From Talpa occidentalis (lineage: Eukaryota > Chordata > Mammalia > Eulipotyphla > Talpidae), in NCBI RefSeq assembly GCF_014898055.3, contig NW_023601212.1, positions 32,476,329 through 32,540,328 of the forward strand: a stretch of DNA of 64,000 nt, written 5' to 3'. A program made the position numbers and the translations under genes. Under the pieces are notes generated by a model that worked only from the letters and a program-made list of their open reading frames with translations, searched no databases and was not told the origin of the DNA. This document shows, piece after piece, positions 34,440 to 45,962 of this stretch (positions are counted from its first letter, which is position 1; each line of letters begins with the position of its first letter).

Positions 34440-35100
34440 CAGGAATTTCTTATACAAAAGGAGAGATAACAGAATAATGATTACTCCTGTGCCTATCACC
34501 TGACTTCAACTGTGATCCATTCCTAAATAATTGATTACTCCACTATTCTTTTTGTGGAGTATTTGAAAGCAGATCCTCCAACATCATATCATTTATTCTG
34601 TAAATATGTCATCATTATCTTTAAGTAATAAAGATATGTCCCCCATAAACTCCATTCTATTGTGATGCCTAAAATATGTGATAATATTTTCTATACAGCA
34701 TCTGATGCCTGGCCCCTATTCGAGCTCCTGTGATTGTCTCAGGAATGTCTTTCTGGGGTTGGGTTATTAGTGTCAGGATACCCACGATGGCATTTGATCA
34801 TTAAGTCTCACAAGTCTCTCTCCTTCTGAAGGGCCCCTGCCCCCTCTTCATTTTTCTCTATGCCATTGTCTTCTCAGAAAATCTGTTTTCTTCCGTATAG
34901 AATGTCACACACTCTGAATTTGCTTCCTGGTAGGATATTCTGATGTGCTTCCCAGTCTGCTGATGTTTATACAGATGATTTGAGCCAGATTGATGAAACT
35001 CAGGTCCCGTTTTTAAGGGAAAGAAGGCCATGCAGCAGCGCTGAACACTTCTATCTCATCACACAGGGAGACGCAAAATGTCTACTTTTCTACATTTTTT
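34440..35100. repeat. ancient L1M-type 3' region relic
   Basis: Phrases such as TGCCTATCACCTGACTTCAA, GAGTATTTGAAAGCAGATCC, GATTGTCTCAGGAATGTCTT and GTTTATACAGATGATTTGAG follow the order of a common old L1M 3'-region repeat. Orientation was not resolved. Confidence 0.5.
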
Positions 35101-35854
35101 GGTAGAAAAAAGATTGATCGGGTTTGTAAAAAAAATGTGAGTGTGTTCACTAGGCATCTGTCTGACCCATCTGTTATAAAATTCCCCATCTTTTTTTCCC
35201 ACTAATAGTTTTCACATGCTTCAAACACCATGGACTATTATTTTCTTTGAAGTTTCAAAATGTTGATTTTCTATCTTTACCTTTTCTTCTGTCTTCATAA
35301 ACTGGTATTCTTCAAAAAAGAATTTTCTTCATCAACCTTGAACTATTATGAAATACAAGTTTGTATAGATAAGACATAATAAAGTTAGGTTATTTTCATT
35401 TAGTTTTCACATTTTATGTGAATTGTTGGTTTCATAATAATCTATTCTACTGAACATTCTTAAATCATTAAGAATTCGTGAATTTTAAAAAAGAATTCAT
35501 GAATTTGAATGTATTTTTTGATGTTTCAATCTATTTTAAACATTCATTTTATATTCAAATTGTTACCCCTTCGACCAGTGACACTTTCTTTAGCAAATGA
35601 CTGTATCATTTTGCTTTCAAACATTTGAAAATGTTAAACATTTGCCTGTGTCTTTTGACATGATAATGAAGTATTATTTATCTTTTTTCCTCCTGGCACA
35701 ATAATAGTTTCCAGACTTGCCTTGTATAGTTCCTGGAGTCAGAGCTGTAATCAGACATTTCTCAAAGGATTTTGGTTTCTTTTAGTGGGAAAATACATTC
35801 ATAGACCAGAATCTGGAGATGTGGAGTACAATAATTCTGAACTATGGCTGCTAT
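35101..35854. other. unclassified AT-rich sequence
   Basis: Nothing recognised. Confidence 0.35.
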
Positions 35855-35965
35855 AATTATCTAATATTTTTAATAAGGTGAAAAATCTGAAGCTCAGTGA
35901 GGTCAAAAGATTTACTCAAAATCACAGCTACATAATTATGATGCCAGGAATATTCTACTTGCTGT
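35855..35965 (-). repeat. MIR SINE relic
   Basis: AATCTGAAGCTCAGTGAGGT then AAAATCACAGCTACATAATT match the antisense MIR order ('gaaactgaggctcagagaggtt', 'aggtcacacagctagtaa'). Confidence 0.65.
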
Positions 35966-36284
35966 GAGAAAATACAACATAGCTAGCATAAATACTTTTG
36001 TCCCTTGTGAGTTTATAATTAGATTGAAGAGATGCACTAAGATAAAGAATTCAAAGATATTTTGTGGTAGCCAAAAATCACAAGTGCTAGATCTCCTGGC
36101 AATCGGAAGTTGTTTCCAGACCTAAAGCAAGAGGGAGGAATGCTTTTTGGGAAAGGCAGAGCAGGAGCATACAGTGAGTCTCTGCTATTTTATTTTGGAT
36201 GTTTCCAAAATCAGAGCCTGAGACTTGGATTCAAGTGGTTGATTCAGCAGTGACCCTAGGAAACAGGAGTGAGAGGGCAGAAAA

Positions 36285-37010
36285 AGTGAGGCAGGAAAGA
36301 ATTCTATGCCTAGATACTTCAACAAGAGAAAAAAGTAAATGTCCACCATTAATGCATAGATATTCACAGCAGTTTTACTCATAAGAGCCAAACTTGGAAA
36401 TAACTCAAATATCCATTGGCAGGTAAATGGACCAAAAAAATGGTACTTATATTATATCATGAAATATTACTTGGCAATAAAAAATACAAACTGATCTGCA
36501 ACGAACCATGGATGAATCTCACAAACATTATGTTGAGATAAACAGTTCAAATTATATGATTTATTGATGTGACATTCTAGAATTTGAAAAAACAATCTCG
36601 AGAAAGCTGGGCAGTGGTTGTCTGGAGCAAAGGTGGGAGCTAGAGCAAAATGGGCTACACAGGATGTAGGGATACTTTTTAGATTGATGCTTACATTGAC
36701 ATGCACACATATCAAACCACACCAGCCAGTGCACTGGTTTGTTTAAATTGTAACTCAATAGACATGGAGCAGGGGAGGAGGAGGGAGAGGGATCAGAGGG
36801 AGGGAGGAAGGAGCACAGGGGACTGAGGTGATGGTGCACAGGTGCATTGGGGAAGGAAATTCTGTGGGGACTACACCTGAGGTGGTGGGGAAGCAAATAT
36901 TGTTTAAAAATGAACAATGATGTAAATAAGGAAAAAAAAAAGAAAAATGGGAAATAAACATTTATAATTAAAAAAATTATAACTCAATACAGCTGATTTT
37001 TAAAAACCAA
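36285..37010 (+). mobile_element. ancient L1M 3' end, split by a younger L1
   Basis: TATTCACAGCAGTTTTACTC, GAAATAACTCAAATATCCAT and AATATTACTTGGCAATAAAA are the decayed sense ORF2 end. The 3'UTR continues to TAACTCAATACAGCTGATTT at about 37005. It is interrupted at 36761-36974. Confidence 0.75.
36746..36989 (+). mobile_element. short L1 3'UTR insertion, type A
   Basis: Element 36761-36974: only the purine-rich type A 3'UTR (GGAGGGAGAGGGATCAGAGG) plus A-rich tail. TSDs AATTGTAACTCAATA (36746-36760) and AATTATAACTCAATA (36975-36989) differ by one base. Confidence 0.9.
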
Positions 37011-37249
37011 CGAAGCGCTTGTCACATGATGGCTCTACAGAGAAAGGAGGGTCTCTATAGGGAACTCTCAGAAGCACAAAAAAATGCCTCCCAGCTCTGT
37101 TGATTTACTGCATCTACTGGCTGACATCTCCTCTCCACTTGCAGTGACCCCTGGAGTGTCCTCCCTTCCCTTCTGAGCCGGATCTGTTCACTTTTTTTTT
37201 CCTTCAAAAAATGTCTCTTTTTATTTTTTATTTTTTTCAGTGGCATCGC
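37011..37249. other. unclassified sequence
   Basis: Unassigned. A T-rich stretch near 37190-37249 leads into the next L1. Confidence 0.35.
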
Positions 37250-37432
37250 TTTTATTTTTTATTTTTTTATTATTATTTTATTTTATATAACTCTTACATC
37301 ATTTTTCATTTTTGCACAATGTATGCATTTTTATCTTGGTTATATTCCCCATACAATTCCCACCCCCCTTATTTTGACTCTAATCCCTCCTCTCCCCACA
37401 CCTCACTCCCAGCAGGGTGTCTCTAGTCTACT
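37250..37432 (-). mobile_element. short L1 3' end, type B sister subtype, antisense
   Basis: T-rich left end, then TTTGCACAATGTATGCATTT and ATATTCCCCATACAATTCCC, the antisense of the 3'UTR of the copy ending at 27108. Confidence 0.8.
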
Positions 37433-38009
37433 TTTACCATAAGCCAAGGCAATTCTTCTGTTACTTGGCACTGAGTCTTTTCCAAACAACTAACACAGCA
37501 TGCTGTAGTAGTGAGTGATAATTAGCAATAATACCATTGATAACAAAGACCACGATAATGGCAGACATTGTTCTCTGTGGCTCTCAAATTCATTACCAAG
37601 TTTTTGCCTATGCCCTCACAAGTGACACGAACAAATTGCCCAACTCTTCTGAAAAAGCATCATCAAATAAGGAGAGATAGTTAAACATGTTTTAATGACA
37701 CCTGATAAAAACTTAGCATTGTGTTTTTAATGTGGAATATTTGCCTTATGAATATTTGAGAGAACATTCTCCCTAGATCAATAATTAAAGCTAATTTTGA
37801 ATTTACTGGCAATTTTATTTCCTGTGAATGTGCCTAGGGTAACAAGTTCATCTACACCCAGAGTCTGAGGCCTTGCATTCAGTATCACAATTCCCAGGGA
37901 CCTCTCCTTCCCCCGGATGACGTGGCTTTCATTCACCCTGCTGCATCCTGCAGTGGCTTCTTAACTCAAGTTGTTTCTTTCTTCTTTTTTTTTTTTTTAA
38001 GAAAAATAT
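37433..38009. other. unclassified sequence
   Basis: Nothing recognised. Confidence 0.35.
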
Positions 38010-38011
38010 TG

Positions 38012-38285
38012 TGGGCCTCCCAGGTGGCGCAGGTGGGTGAGCACAGCGCTGTGAAGCTGTCCACAGCCTCTGCAGTGCCGGTTCGATCCCCACCGGCCTC
38101 GGAGCAACCCACATGGCGGTAAGCAGACCTCTCCTGTCTCGCCCACTGCTCCCCTCAGCAGTGTATTTCGTCAGTCTGCCTGTTCTGTTCTGCACTCTGT
38201 CTCTGGTGAATCTTCTCACCCTTCTGCGCAACTGACCTGTACCCCGGCTCCTATATAAATAAAAATAAATCTTAAAAAATATATA
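38012..38285 (+). mobile_element. tRNA-derived SINE
   Basis: GGGCCTCCCAGGTGGCGCAG start, B box GGTTCGATCCC, ATAAATAAAAATAAATC tail. ATATTGTG before it (38004-38011) recurs as ATATTGTG after it, a likely TSD. Confidence 0.92.
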
Positions 38286-38289
38286 TTGT

Positions 38290-38410
38290 GGGGCCTCGGG
38301 GGAGGCGCAGTGGTTGAGTGCTGGGTTGCGAGGCTGCCCACAGCCTCTGCGGCGCCAGTTCAATCCCCAGCCACCGGCGAGGGTCCCACCAAAAAAAAAA
38401 AAAAAAAAAA
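38290..38410 (+). mobile_element. head-only short SINE with A-tail
   Basis: GGGGCCTCGGGGGAGGCGCA through the tRNA-like head to GAGGGTCCCACC, then an uninterrupted A-tail of about 20. The usual second half (ACCTCTCC...CTCTGGTGAATCC) is absent. The copy at 51428-51535 ends at the same point. Confidence 0.85.
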
Positions 38411-38976
38411 TGTGCATGTGCTCTTTCATTCCTAGATTTTGTTTTTGCAACAGTTAATACTGCTTGTTTGGGGAAATGACTCTCAGTAGGTTCTCCCTGG
38501 CCAAGCATTATAAAGTATGTGATACTTCCCATTTTGCTACAATTGTTCTAAGTATTATATTTAAATGCTTGTAAACCCTGTAATTTTTCTGTAAGCCTCT
38601 ATATGTACTTGAAAGAAATTAAATAGAAAAGAAAATCTCTTTTTAACCCACACATTTACTATTTCAGGTGGGTACCACATTTTGGAGGGATGTTTAAAAA
38701 TCACAACATACTTGGCTGAGAGTCATCAGACTGTGGGATGTCAAAGCCATGGCAAAGGGGAGAGGTTGAGGAAGCCAGGGAAATTGCCTATTATAAAAAT
38801 GGTTTTCAGTATCATCCTCAACTCACTGGCAGGTCTGAGAAGCTTGGTTCCTCAGCTCAGGAGAGACTTTTGATAAAGGGATGGTGGATGTGATAGAGTT
38901 ACGGGTTCTTCCTGGACGGCCACTGCTTGAAGCCCAAAGGACACTGGAATAGTCCACATGAGTGGGTGAGGCCCAG
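38411..38976. other. unclassified sequence
   Basis: Nothing recognised. Confidence 0.35.
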
Positions 38977-39412
38977 CTAGACTTTTCTTTTTTTTCTGTC
39001 TGAATTACTTTATTTTATTTTTTATTTTTTACATGAATATTTTCTTTCTTTTTTATTATTTTTAATTATTTTATATCTTTTTTACATAATTTTTCATTTT
39101 TGTACAATGAATGCATTTTCATCTCGGTTATAGTCCCCGTACAATTCCTACACCCATTCACCCATGAACTATCACCATGGTCCCTTGTGCTCTTCCCACC
39201 CTTGTTTTGATCCTACTCCCTTTTCTCCCGCTGTAGTATGTCTCTGGTTTAGAGTTGCCTGTTGATTTTGATTCTTACTTTAGTTGTTTTTTTTTTTTTT
39301 TTCCTGATCCCTTATTTGGATCCTCTACATTCCTCCTATAAGTGAGACCATCCGATATTTTTCTTTTTCTTTCTGGCTTATTTCACTGAGCATGATCATA
39401 ACTGGACTTTTC
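38977..39412 (-). mobile_element. 5'-truncated antisense L1
   Basis: Element 38988-39401. T-rich left end, antisense 3'UTR with mixed A/B features (AATGCATTTTCATCTCGGTT; AACTATCACCATGGTCCCTT), then the antisense ORF2 end (CTGGCTTATTTCACTGAGCA). TSDs CTAGACTTTTC (38977-38987) and CTGGACTTTTC (39402-39412). Confidence 0.85.
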
Positions 39413-39720
39413 AAGTCAAGAACCCCAAACTTGGACTCCAGGGGTTGGGTCCCACTTGGTTCCAGGTTCTTTATCCTCTGTATCCTCTCTCGTCCCAGGA
39501 CTCACGTGGAGATGCCAGCCTCCTCTTCACACCCATCCTTCTCACTGTTCCCAGACTGGCTAAGCCAGACTTAAGGCAGGGAGGAGTTTTGAGTTAGCTT
39601 TTTCTTTTTAACTTTTCAGGTCACAAGCAAAATATATTCCTTGTAGAAATGAATGAAATGCAGATAAACATATAGAAGAAAAAATAAATTATCTTTAATC
39701 CTCCCCAACCAGAGTAAGCA
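39413..39720. other. unclassified sequence
   Basis: Nothing recognised. Confidence 0.35.
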
Positions 39721-39723
39721 TTC

Positions 39724-39985
39724 TTTTTTTTTTTTTTAGGATTTATTTATTTATGCATGTAAAAACTGGGGAACAGGCCAGAGGTGTGTAGAGGGGGTGA
39801 GAGGATTCACCAGAGACAGAGTGGGAAACAGAACAGGCAGACTGACTGAAATACATTGCTGAGGGGAGCAGCAGGCGAGTCAGGAGAGGTCTGCTGCACC
39901 ATGTGGGTCACTTCCCTGGCTGGGGATCGAACTCTTGCAGCAGTGGCTGTGAATAGCTTCATAGAGCTGCATCTTAACCCCTCCA
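39724..39985 (-). mobile_element. tRNA-derived SINE, antisense, 5' end lost
   Basis: Poly(T) then GATTTATTTATTTATGCATG and the SINE body. It stops at CATCTTAACCCCT before the usual CACCAGGGAGGCCC. Confidence 0.88.
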
Positions 39986-40369
39986 GTTTGTGAACTTTTA
40001 TCATGATACCTGCTTATAAAAGGCTTGTGGTCAAATAAATTTGTTGAATCCTATATGATAAGGATCTGTGGTGCCCTGCAGTGAGAAAAATCTATTTTGC
40101 TTATTTCCCCAATTCATTGGACTTGATATGTCATTATTTCTCTTGGTCAAACTGCATATTAGACTCATGCTCTGTGCAATACTCTTCAGGAAATGCCAGA
40201 AGATACTTTAATGAGATCACAACCCACATCCCCCAAAGTGAACACAAAAGGAGATTCTTCCTTTCCCCTTTTCATTCACTTTCAAGGATTTTCCAGTAAT
40301 TGTTACTGTTCCCCATTCATGCTTTAGGGAATTTTGTGATCTTTTGATTAAACCCAGACCAGTGAGAAT
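39986..40369. other. unclassified sequence
   Basis: Nothing recognised. Confidence 0.35.
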
Positions 40370-40658
40370 CTGTAGGGACAATTTTTTAAAAAGATTTATT
40401 CATTTATGCATACAAGAATTGCGGTACAGGCCAGATGTGCAGGGGTGAGAGCATTCACCAGAGACAGAGTGGAGAGCAGAACAGATAGATTGACTGAAAT
40501 ACACTGCTGAGGGAAGCAGCAGGCGAGGCAGGAGAGGCCTGCTGCACCATGTGGGTAGCTCCCTGGCCGGGGATCAAACTCATGCTGCAGTGGCTGCAGA
40601 TAGCGTCATAGTTTACATCTTAACCCCTTACACCACCAGGGAGGGCCCTGTAGGGACA
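40370..40658 (-). mobile_element. tRNA-derived SINE, antisense
   Basis: Element 40381-40647. Perfect 11-bp TSD CTGTAGGGACA at 40370-40380 and 40648-40658. Confidence 0.92.
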
Positions 40659-40766
40659 TTTTTTTAATTAATTGATTTTTTACATTGTTATTCCTTTTTG
40701 TGCAATACACACATAAATCTCCCATCACCTCAACACCCATGAACCATCACCATAGTCCCTTGTGGG
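40659..40766 (-). mobile_element. short L1 3' end, antisense
   Basis: TTTTTTACATTGTTATTCCTTTTTGTGC (split) and ACCATCACCATAGTCCCTTG match the antisense type A-like 3'UTR at 10470-10580. Confidence 0.65.
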
Positions 40767-42102
40767 CATTTTAAAGACTTAGCAAAGACTCAAAGAAAAC
40801 AAAGAAGGGAATAAATGCAGTGAATGAAGACCGTGAAGTGTTATGTCTCACAAACAGGATTCACTTTTCTTCCTCCCTCCCCCAGACACTCCCTAAGAAG
40901 TATCCTGCTGAAGCCCCAGCCACCCCAAATATACTCTCAGGCAGGGCTGGACTCTCCAAAATACAGATGCAAGAGAACCAAGTTCAAGGACACAGGTCTT
41001 CCCATCAAAGCTGATTAGTTTCCTTTCAGAGGACCCACTTGTACTCCGTGACAGATGCCTGGGCATTTCCATTCCCTGCGGGGGCTGAGACCTGCTGAGA
41101 GCCCTCTGGGTAGCAGTGAGTGTGCAGGGAGATTGCCCACACCCTCCCATGTCTGCATCTCATGCTGCTGAGAAATGGTTTTCACAGCAGGAAGTAGATA
41201 ACTAAGCTACCATTTGTGAAATTTGAGGTGTATCTAAGTAAACTTGGTGTATTGTGCCCTCCACGTCACTTCAGCAATGATTATACAGCTCGATTTCCTG
41301 CCTGGCTGCTCAGCTGTGTCTGGCGACATCCACTCTCTACAATTGGAAAGTCTTTCCACCTTGAAATCCTTAACTCCCTCAACTCCATTTCTTCAGCTTC
41401 CAGGAACAGAGATGAGGGTCCTCCCCTATACCCCTTCACACAGGCTCACACAGCACATCTTCTACATACCCCCCCCCACACACACAGGGAGACACACACA
41501 CATACATGCACATACATGCACAGAGACACACAGAGGCACACACACAGACACACGCAGAAGGACACACCATCTCTTTTCCTTTCTGGAGTGGAAATGCCCA
41601 GGTATCTGTACAAGTGGGTCCTCTTTTGGTGTCTTCACTTCTTGGTTTTCTTAGTAATTTCTATGACCTTTCTGTGCTCCTTCTCTTCATTTGTCTTAGA
41701 TGTTTGCATTAAGACAGTCCCAAACTGTCTCTGTTCATACAACATAAAGAGCCTGGATGAGATGATTTTTAAGTTCATGTCAACCTCTAGTGGGGGTTAT
41801 GAGTAGAACAGAGCACCAGTATCTGAATTCCACCCCTCGTTTGATCACATCACCTTACAAAAGAAACCTTCTCTAGGTTATAGCTTTACTTATTCATCAC
41901 ACAAGGAGGTTGAACTAGAGATCACTCAGGCTGCTTCGTGGTAGACAATTGAATTCTGTTCTAATGCAGGTCACTAGAGTTCTCTCTGTGTGTGCATGTG
42001 ACAGGGGTGGGAAGGGTGCAGGGGGCTGCCTGGCCTCAGTGCATCTCCAGCAGCTGTCCCATCCATCCTGCTGGGAAGATTTAATCCTGGAAAGGTGTGT
42101 TT
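40767..42102. other. unclassified sequence with CA-rich tract
   Basis: 41469-41570 is a C-run plus CA/GACA-rich simple repeat. No gene is supported. The open stretches crossing it are repeat translations. Confidence 0.5.
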
Positions 42103-42406
42103 AAAACTATATATAAGTGGGCCTCCCCGGTGGCGCAGCGGTAGAGCGCTGGGCTGTGAAGCTGCCCGCAGCCTCTGCAGTGCCAGTTCGATCCCTGGCT
42201 GCTCCCCAGCCACTGGAGGAGGGTCCCACATGGCGCGCAGACCTCTCCTGCTGCCCGCTGCTCCCCTCAGCAGTGTACCTCGGTCCTTCTGCCTGCTCTG
42301 CTCCCCGCTCTGGCTCTGGTGAATTCTCTCGCCCTCCCGTGCTTCTGACTGTACCCAGTGCTTGTATAAATAAATAAATCTAAAAAAAAAAAAACTATAT
42401 ATAAGT
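42103..42406 (+). mobile_element. tRNA-derived SINE, young copy
   Basis: Element 42119-42390. Head GGGCCTCCCCGGTGGCGCAG, A box TGGCGCAGCGG, B box GTTCGATCCC, body with CTGCTCCCCTCAGCAG, tail ATAAATAAATC plus A-run. Perfect 16-bp TSD AAAACTATATATAAGT at 42103-42118 and 42391-42406. It is the cleanest copy of the ACCTCGGTCCTTCTGCCTG subtype. Confidence 0.95.
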
Positions 42407-42902
42407 AACTTACAGCACAGGGAAATGAGCTCTGGAACTTTTCCTTCCAGAAAATTCAATTCAGTGGTCCAGATACTTCCTGAGTACCAAGGTGAACTAT
42501 GCAAGGCCTGTGCAAGCCTGTGCAAGGCCTGACCAGATTGGGACTTGAAAGTTCTGGGATGTGATGGAGGGTGGATGTGATGGAGGGAAGGGACCTGCCA
42601 GGGAAGGCAGGTCCTGACTCTAGATCTCTCATTCCCCCTAGATGGAGAAAGGCCCCTTGTCTTGTCAGTTGGCTGCCAAGTTTTCTTACCCATAAAATTA
42701 CTTAATTTCTATCATCCACATGGAAATCTGGGTTCCAGAATCCAGGCCTCCCCTTCCTACATGCTGATAGCAGTAACTTACAATTTGATTCATCTCTTCC
42801 CAGATTGCTCTCTGCTCATCTTAGTGTTTCTGAGTTTCAATTCAGTGTGGAGTCAGCACAGTTTAGACTGTTACGAACCCACCTGGCCTGCAATTGTCTC
42901 TT
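42407..42902. other. unclassified sequence
   Basis: Nothing recognised, apart from a small local duplication GTGCAAGGCCTG near 42500-42530. Confidence 0.35.
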
Positions 42903-43232
42903 TATCATTGAACTCTTTGGGGTTTTTTTGTGTGGTTTTTTTTTTTTTGGTGTGTTTTTTTAAAGATTTATTTATTTATACAAGCACTGGGTACAGTCAG
43001 AAGCGCGGGAGGGTAAGAGAATTCACCAGAGCCAGAGCGGGGAGCAGAACAGGCAGAAGGACCGAAGTACACTACTGAGGTGAGCAGCGGGCAACAGAAG
43101 AGGTCTGCGCACCATATGAGACCCTCCTCCCATGGCCAGGGATCGAACCGGCGCTGCAGAGGCTGTGGGCAGCTTCGCAACCCAGAGCTCAACTGCTGCG
43201 CCATCGGGCAGGCCCTATCATCGAACTCTTTG
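42903..43232 (-). mobile_element. tRNA-derived SINE, antisense
   Basis: Element 42920-43215. TSDs TATCATTGAACTCTTTG (42903-42919) and TATCATCGAACTCTTTG (43216-43232), one mismatch. Confidence 0.93.
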
Positions 43233-45589
43233 AAGGGACATGTTAGTTCACTTAAGCTACAGATCAATTGTCTTTCCCACCAGGTGAGACCTGGAGCTTC
43301 CCCAGATGGGTCTTGTCTGGGTGTCTGCAGGGCTGGTGTGCTCTCCCTGCAGCCTCTCCCTGCAGCCCCTCCAGAGATTTCATGGGCCATTAGTGTGATA
43401 GGCTGCTGGCAGCCAATTCATCATAATGAATGATTATTTAATAGAAAAATATTTCAAAAATTAGCAACACAGTAACTCATTGAAGAGAAGAGATGAAGAG
43501 GTTTGGAGAAGCAGCAAGTCCAGGACCTGTGAGGATGGGCAGAGGTGGAGGTGGCTCTCTATCCAACAGAGCCTCGAGGACAACTGGCCTCAGTGCTCTA
43601 GGTCACCCTGCAGATCCCCCTCAGCCTGTTTATAGCCTGTGCAATGTTCCAGAAAGACACTGCCAAACCCAAGAGCCAGCTCTCTTTCTCCAAACTGATC
43701 TGGCTGGTGCTGCTGTTGAACACCCAATCTGTCCTTGGCGACTACAGTTGAGTTTTCAAGAAGGGAACATGACAAGAAAGTTTGATCAATGAGCTTAATC
43801 TGAGAACAAAGGGCAAAAAGCCTCCCTAAGGCAGATATGATTCCAGATTCCCCCTTGAATAAATAGAAATCCCAGTCATTCATACTCTCCACAATACCGA
43901 ATACCCACTAGTCGCAGCTGTGGGGCTCTCTCTGAAGACCCCAGTTTCTCTAGCTTATGTACAACAGCCCTGTCTCTTCTGTATTTTTCCCTAGTGTAGA
44001 AGCTAAAACAAAAATACACTTTATTTGCAAAAATTATTATTGTTATTATATTGGTGATGTATATTTTTCAGAAATTGGTTGTTATCATTGGATTTTGTTT
44101 AAGTAAATACTAAAATTTGCTGGCTTTGAGGAGATATGTAATTGACAACAGTGAACCCCTGTCCTGGCTCATGTTAGTTATCTGGATAGAGTAATTGACC
44201 TCACCCACAGATCCTGTCTCCCCCACCACCTGTGCTTCTAGAAACTCAGGTCTAGGCACTGCTGCCCATCCACATCTTGTGGTCCATGTACCCGGGGAGC
44301 TGTCCTCACAAGATAGTGTGAAAGACACTTGTCTCCCAGTGGAGATTCCTCCTGGGGTTCTCTGCCCCTTGAAGCCTGCTGCTCCTTCCGGAGGGACAGG
44401 GTTGTTACTGTCAGTCCCTCCAAATGCTGAACTTGACAAGAACCAGTAGAAGTCTCTGACTACTGCACGTATGTCCTAGTCTCTGCGATCGCCTGTCTTC
44501 ATGCTCCCATGAGGAAAGTCTGCCATGCCTGGTCTCCAACTTGGCCTGTGACTATGCCCTCTATGACTCACAGCTGCATCTTGTCATGATATTAACATCT
44601 TCCCAGTGTTTGGGCACATTTTAAGTGAGAGTTATTATCCTTTGAATGGAATATGAAAGGCATAGTCTTTTTCTTGTTAATCCTACATCTATGTGCTGTA
44701 GTTACACCTAGGAGGCTCTCTTTTTCTGCTGATTCATCAGGTCAAATTAGGGCATCTGACAAGGTGGCTCTGAATTTCTCTCCCTCTCTCTATCAGGAAT
44801 TGCAGGCTCAGTGATAAGTGCTCACGTGACACTCTGGAATAAGATCCAGTGACTACACATCTCTGGTAATTGCTTCCATGTAGGGAATTCCAAACCCCTT
44901 CTTCTTCCACCCACCTTTCCCCTGCACAATTTCACTAAAGGAAATATTTGGGTAAAGTTAACCATGGCAGAAGAAATTAAAGTAACATTTTATTTTTAGC
45001 TGGAGCTCTGCTTGCAAGTCCCAAGTCAGAAGCACAGGGTAACATCCACAGGGGTTTCATTTTCAAGACCAGACCCAAAGGCCCAACAGCCTTCGGTTCT
45101 CCATTTCAACACCGGAGCCTCAGATAGCCACCAACTGACTCCCTTCTTCTGTACTTCCAATTTGGGATTTTTATTTTGTCTTAAATCAGTCTTGATTGTG
45201 CTCTCAAAGGAGAGAATTCTAAGGGAGTTAAGAGAACTTTTAGAGTAGACCAACAGTTCTAAACAGAACCACCAAGGGGCTTAAACACTGTTTAAGAAAT
45301 GTCCATAAATTCTGTGTCTGAGACACAGCCTGGATCCTGACCATTCTATTTTCCATGCCTGGGACTCTTCCAGACTAGATAAAAAGTATCAACCTCAGTG
45401 GGCATTGGAATCATTCATAATTTTTTACCTCTCCTGTTGCCTAGGACCCATTTTGGGTCTACTGAATCCCAGTGTCTTTGATGGGGCCCAGGCTTTTGTG
45501 TTTTATTAAAAATGTCATAAGTGAATCTGATGCAACTCCCAGAGTAAGACCATTGATTTTAAAATGAAGACTTTCTTTTATTTTAGTGA
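43233..45589. other. unclassified sequence, 2.4 kb
   Basis: Several 80-110 codon open stretches (for example 43493-43792 plus, 44439-44110 minus) have no recognisable domain, so I do not call genes. Confidence 0.35.
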
Positions 45590-45652
45590 AAATGAGACTC
45601 AGAGAGGTATACTGCTGTAAAGGGCAGGAGTGGACACAGTGCAGGTTTTCTG

Positions 45653-45925
45653 ATCCCATGCAGACCGGGTAAAGGAGGAGTCAGAGTCCTCAGTAGTTTT
45701 GCAGGTTTTTTATTTGGGGTTCACCAGGCATATGGCAGGCAGGGGTGCTGGCTGGGGGGCTGGGAGGCAGCAAGTCTTCACTCTATCTGGGCTCTCTAGC
45801 GTTCGTTCTCCTGCTTCTCGGCTTCTGCTTCGGCTTTTACTGCTGCTGCTGATGCTGCTGCTGCTGCTCCTGGCGTCCCCGTGACGCCGCCCTTAAAAGC
45901 ACAGTCTTAGCTCAGCTGAATCCCA
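45653..45925 (-). mobile_element. 261-bp insert with 6-bp TSD, possible short ERVK-like solo LTR
   Basis: The insert 45659-45919 lies between ATCCCA direct repeats (45653-45658 and 45920-45925) and splits a MIR. On the minus strand it ends TCTGCA and carries AATAAA (complement of 45709-45714) about 50 bp before that end. Upstream are a CAG-rich GC tract and a TTTTAAGGGCGG TATA-like site. A 6-bp TSD and this layout fit a class II (betaretrovirus/IAP-like) solo LTR. Against it, the minus-strand start reads TCAGCTGAG rather than TG, and the U3 would be very short. It has no poly(A) tail, so it is not an ordinary SINE/LINE product. Confidence 0.5.
45837..45868. repeat. (CTG)n trinucleotide tract
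   Basis: CTGCTGCTGCTGATGCTGCT followed by further CTG units, within the GC-rich 261-bp insert. Confidence 0.85.
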
Positions 45926-45962
45926 TCTACCTATGCCCACACCCTATTCCAGGTGCCCTCCA

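Larger units (their letters stand above)
45590..45962 (-). repeat. MIR SINE relic split by an insertion
   Basis: 45590-45658 (GAAAATGAGACTCAGAGAGG ... GCAGGTTTTCTGATCCCA) continues at 45926-45962 (TCTACCTATGCCCACACCC), giving the antisense MIR order when the middle is skipped. The middle, 45659-45919, is a separate insert. Confidence 0.6.

Noticed and set aside
37929..38450. A 173-codon minus-strand frame
   Set aside because: It is the antisense translation of two neighbouring SINEs.
41216..41806. A 196-codon plus-strand frame
   Set aside because: It runs through a CA-rich tract (His/Thr repeats) with no domain on either side.
43493..43792. A GC-richer 99-codon frame, considered as a possible exon
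   Set aside because: No recognisable domain, no convincing splice sites, and an overlapping antisense frame of similar length.
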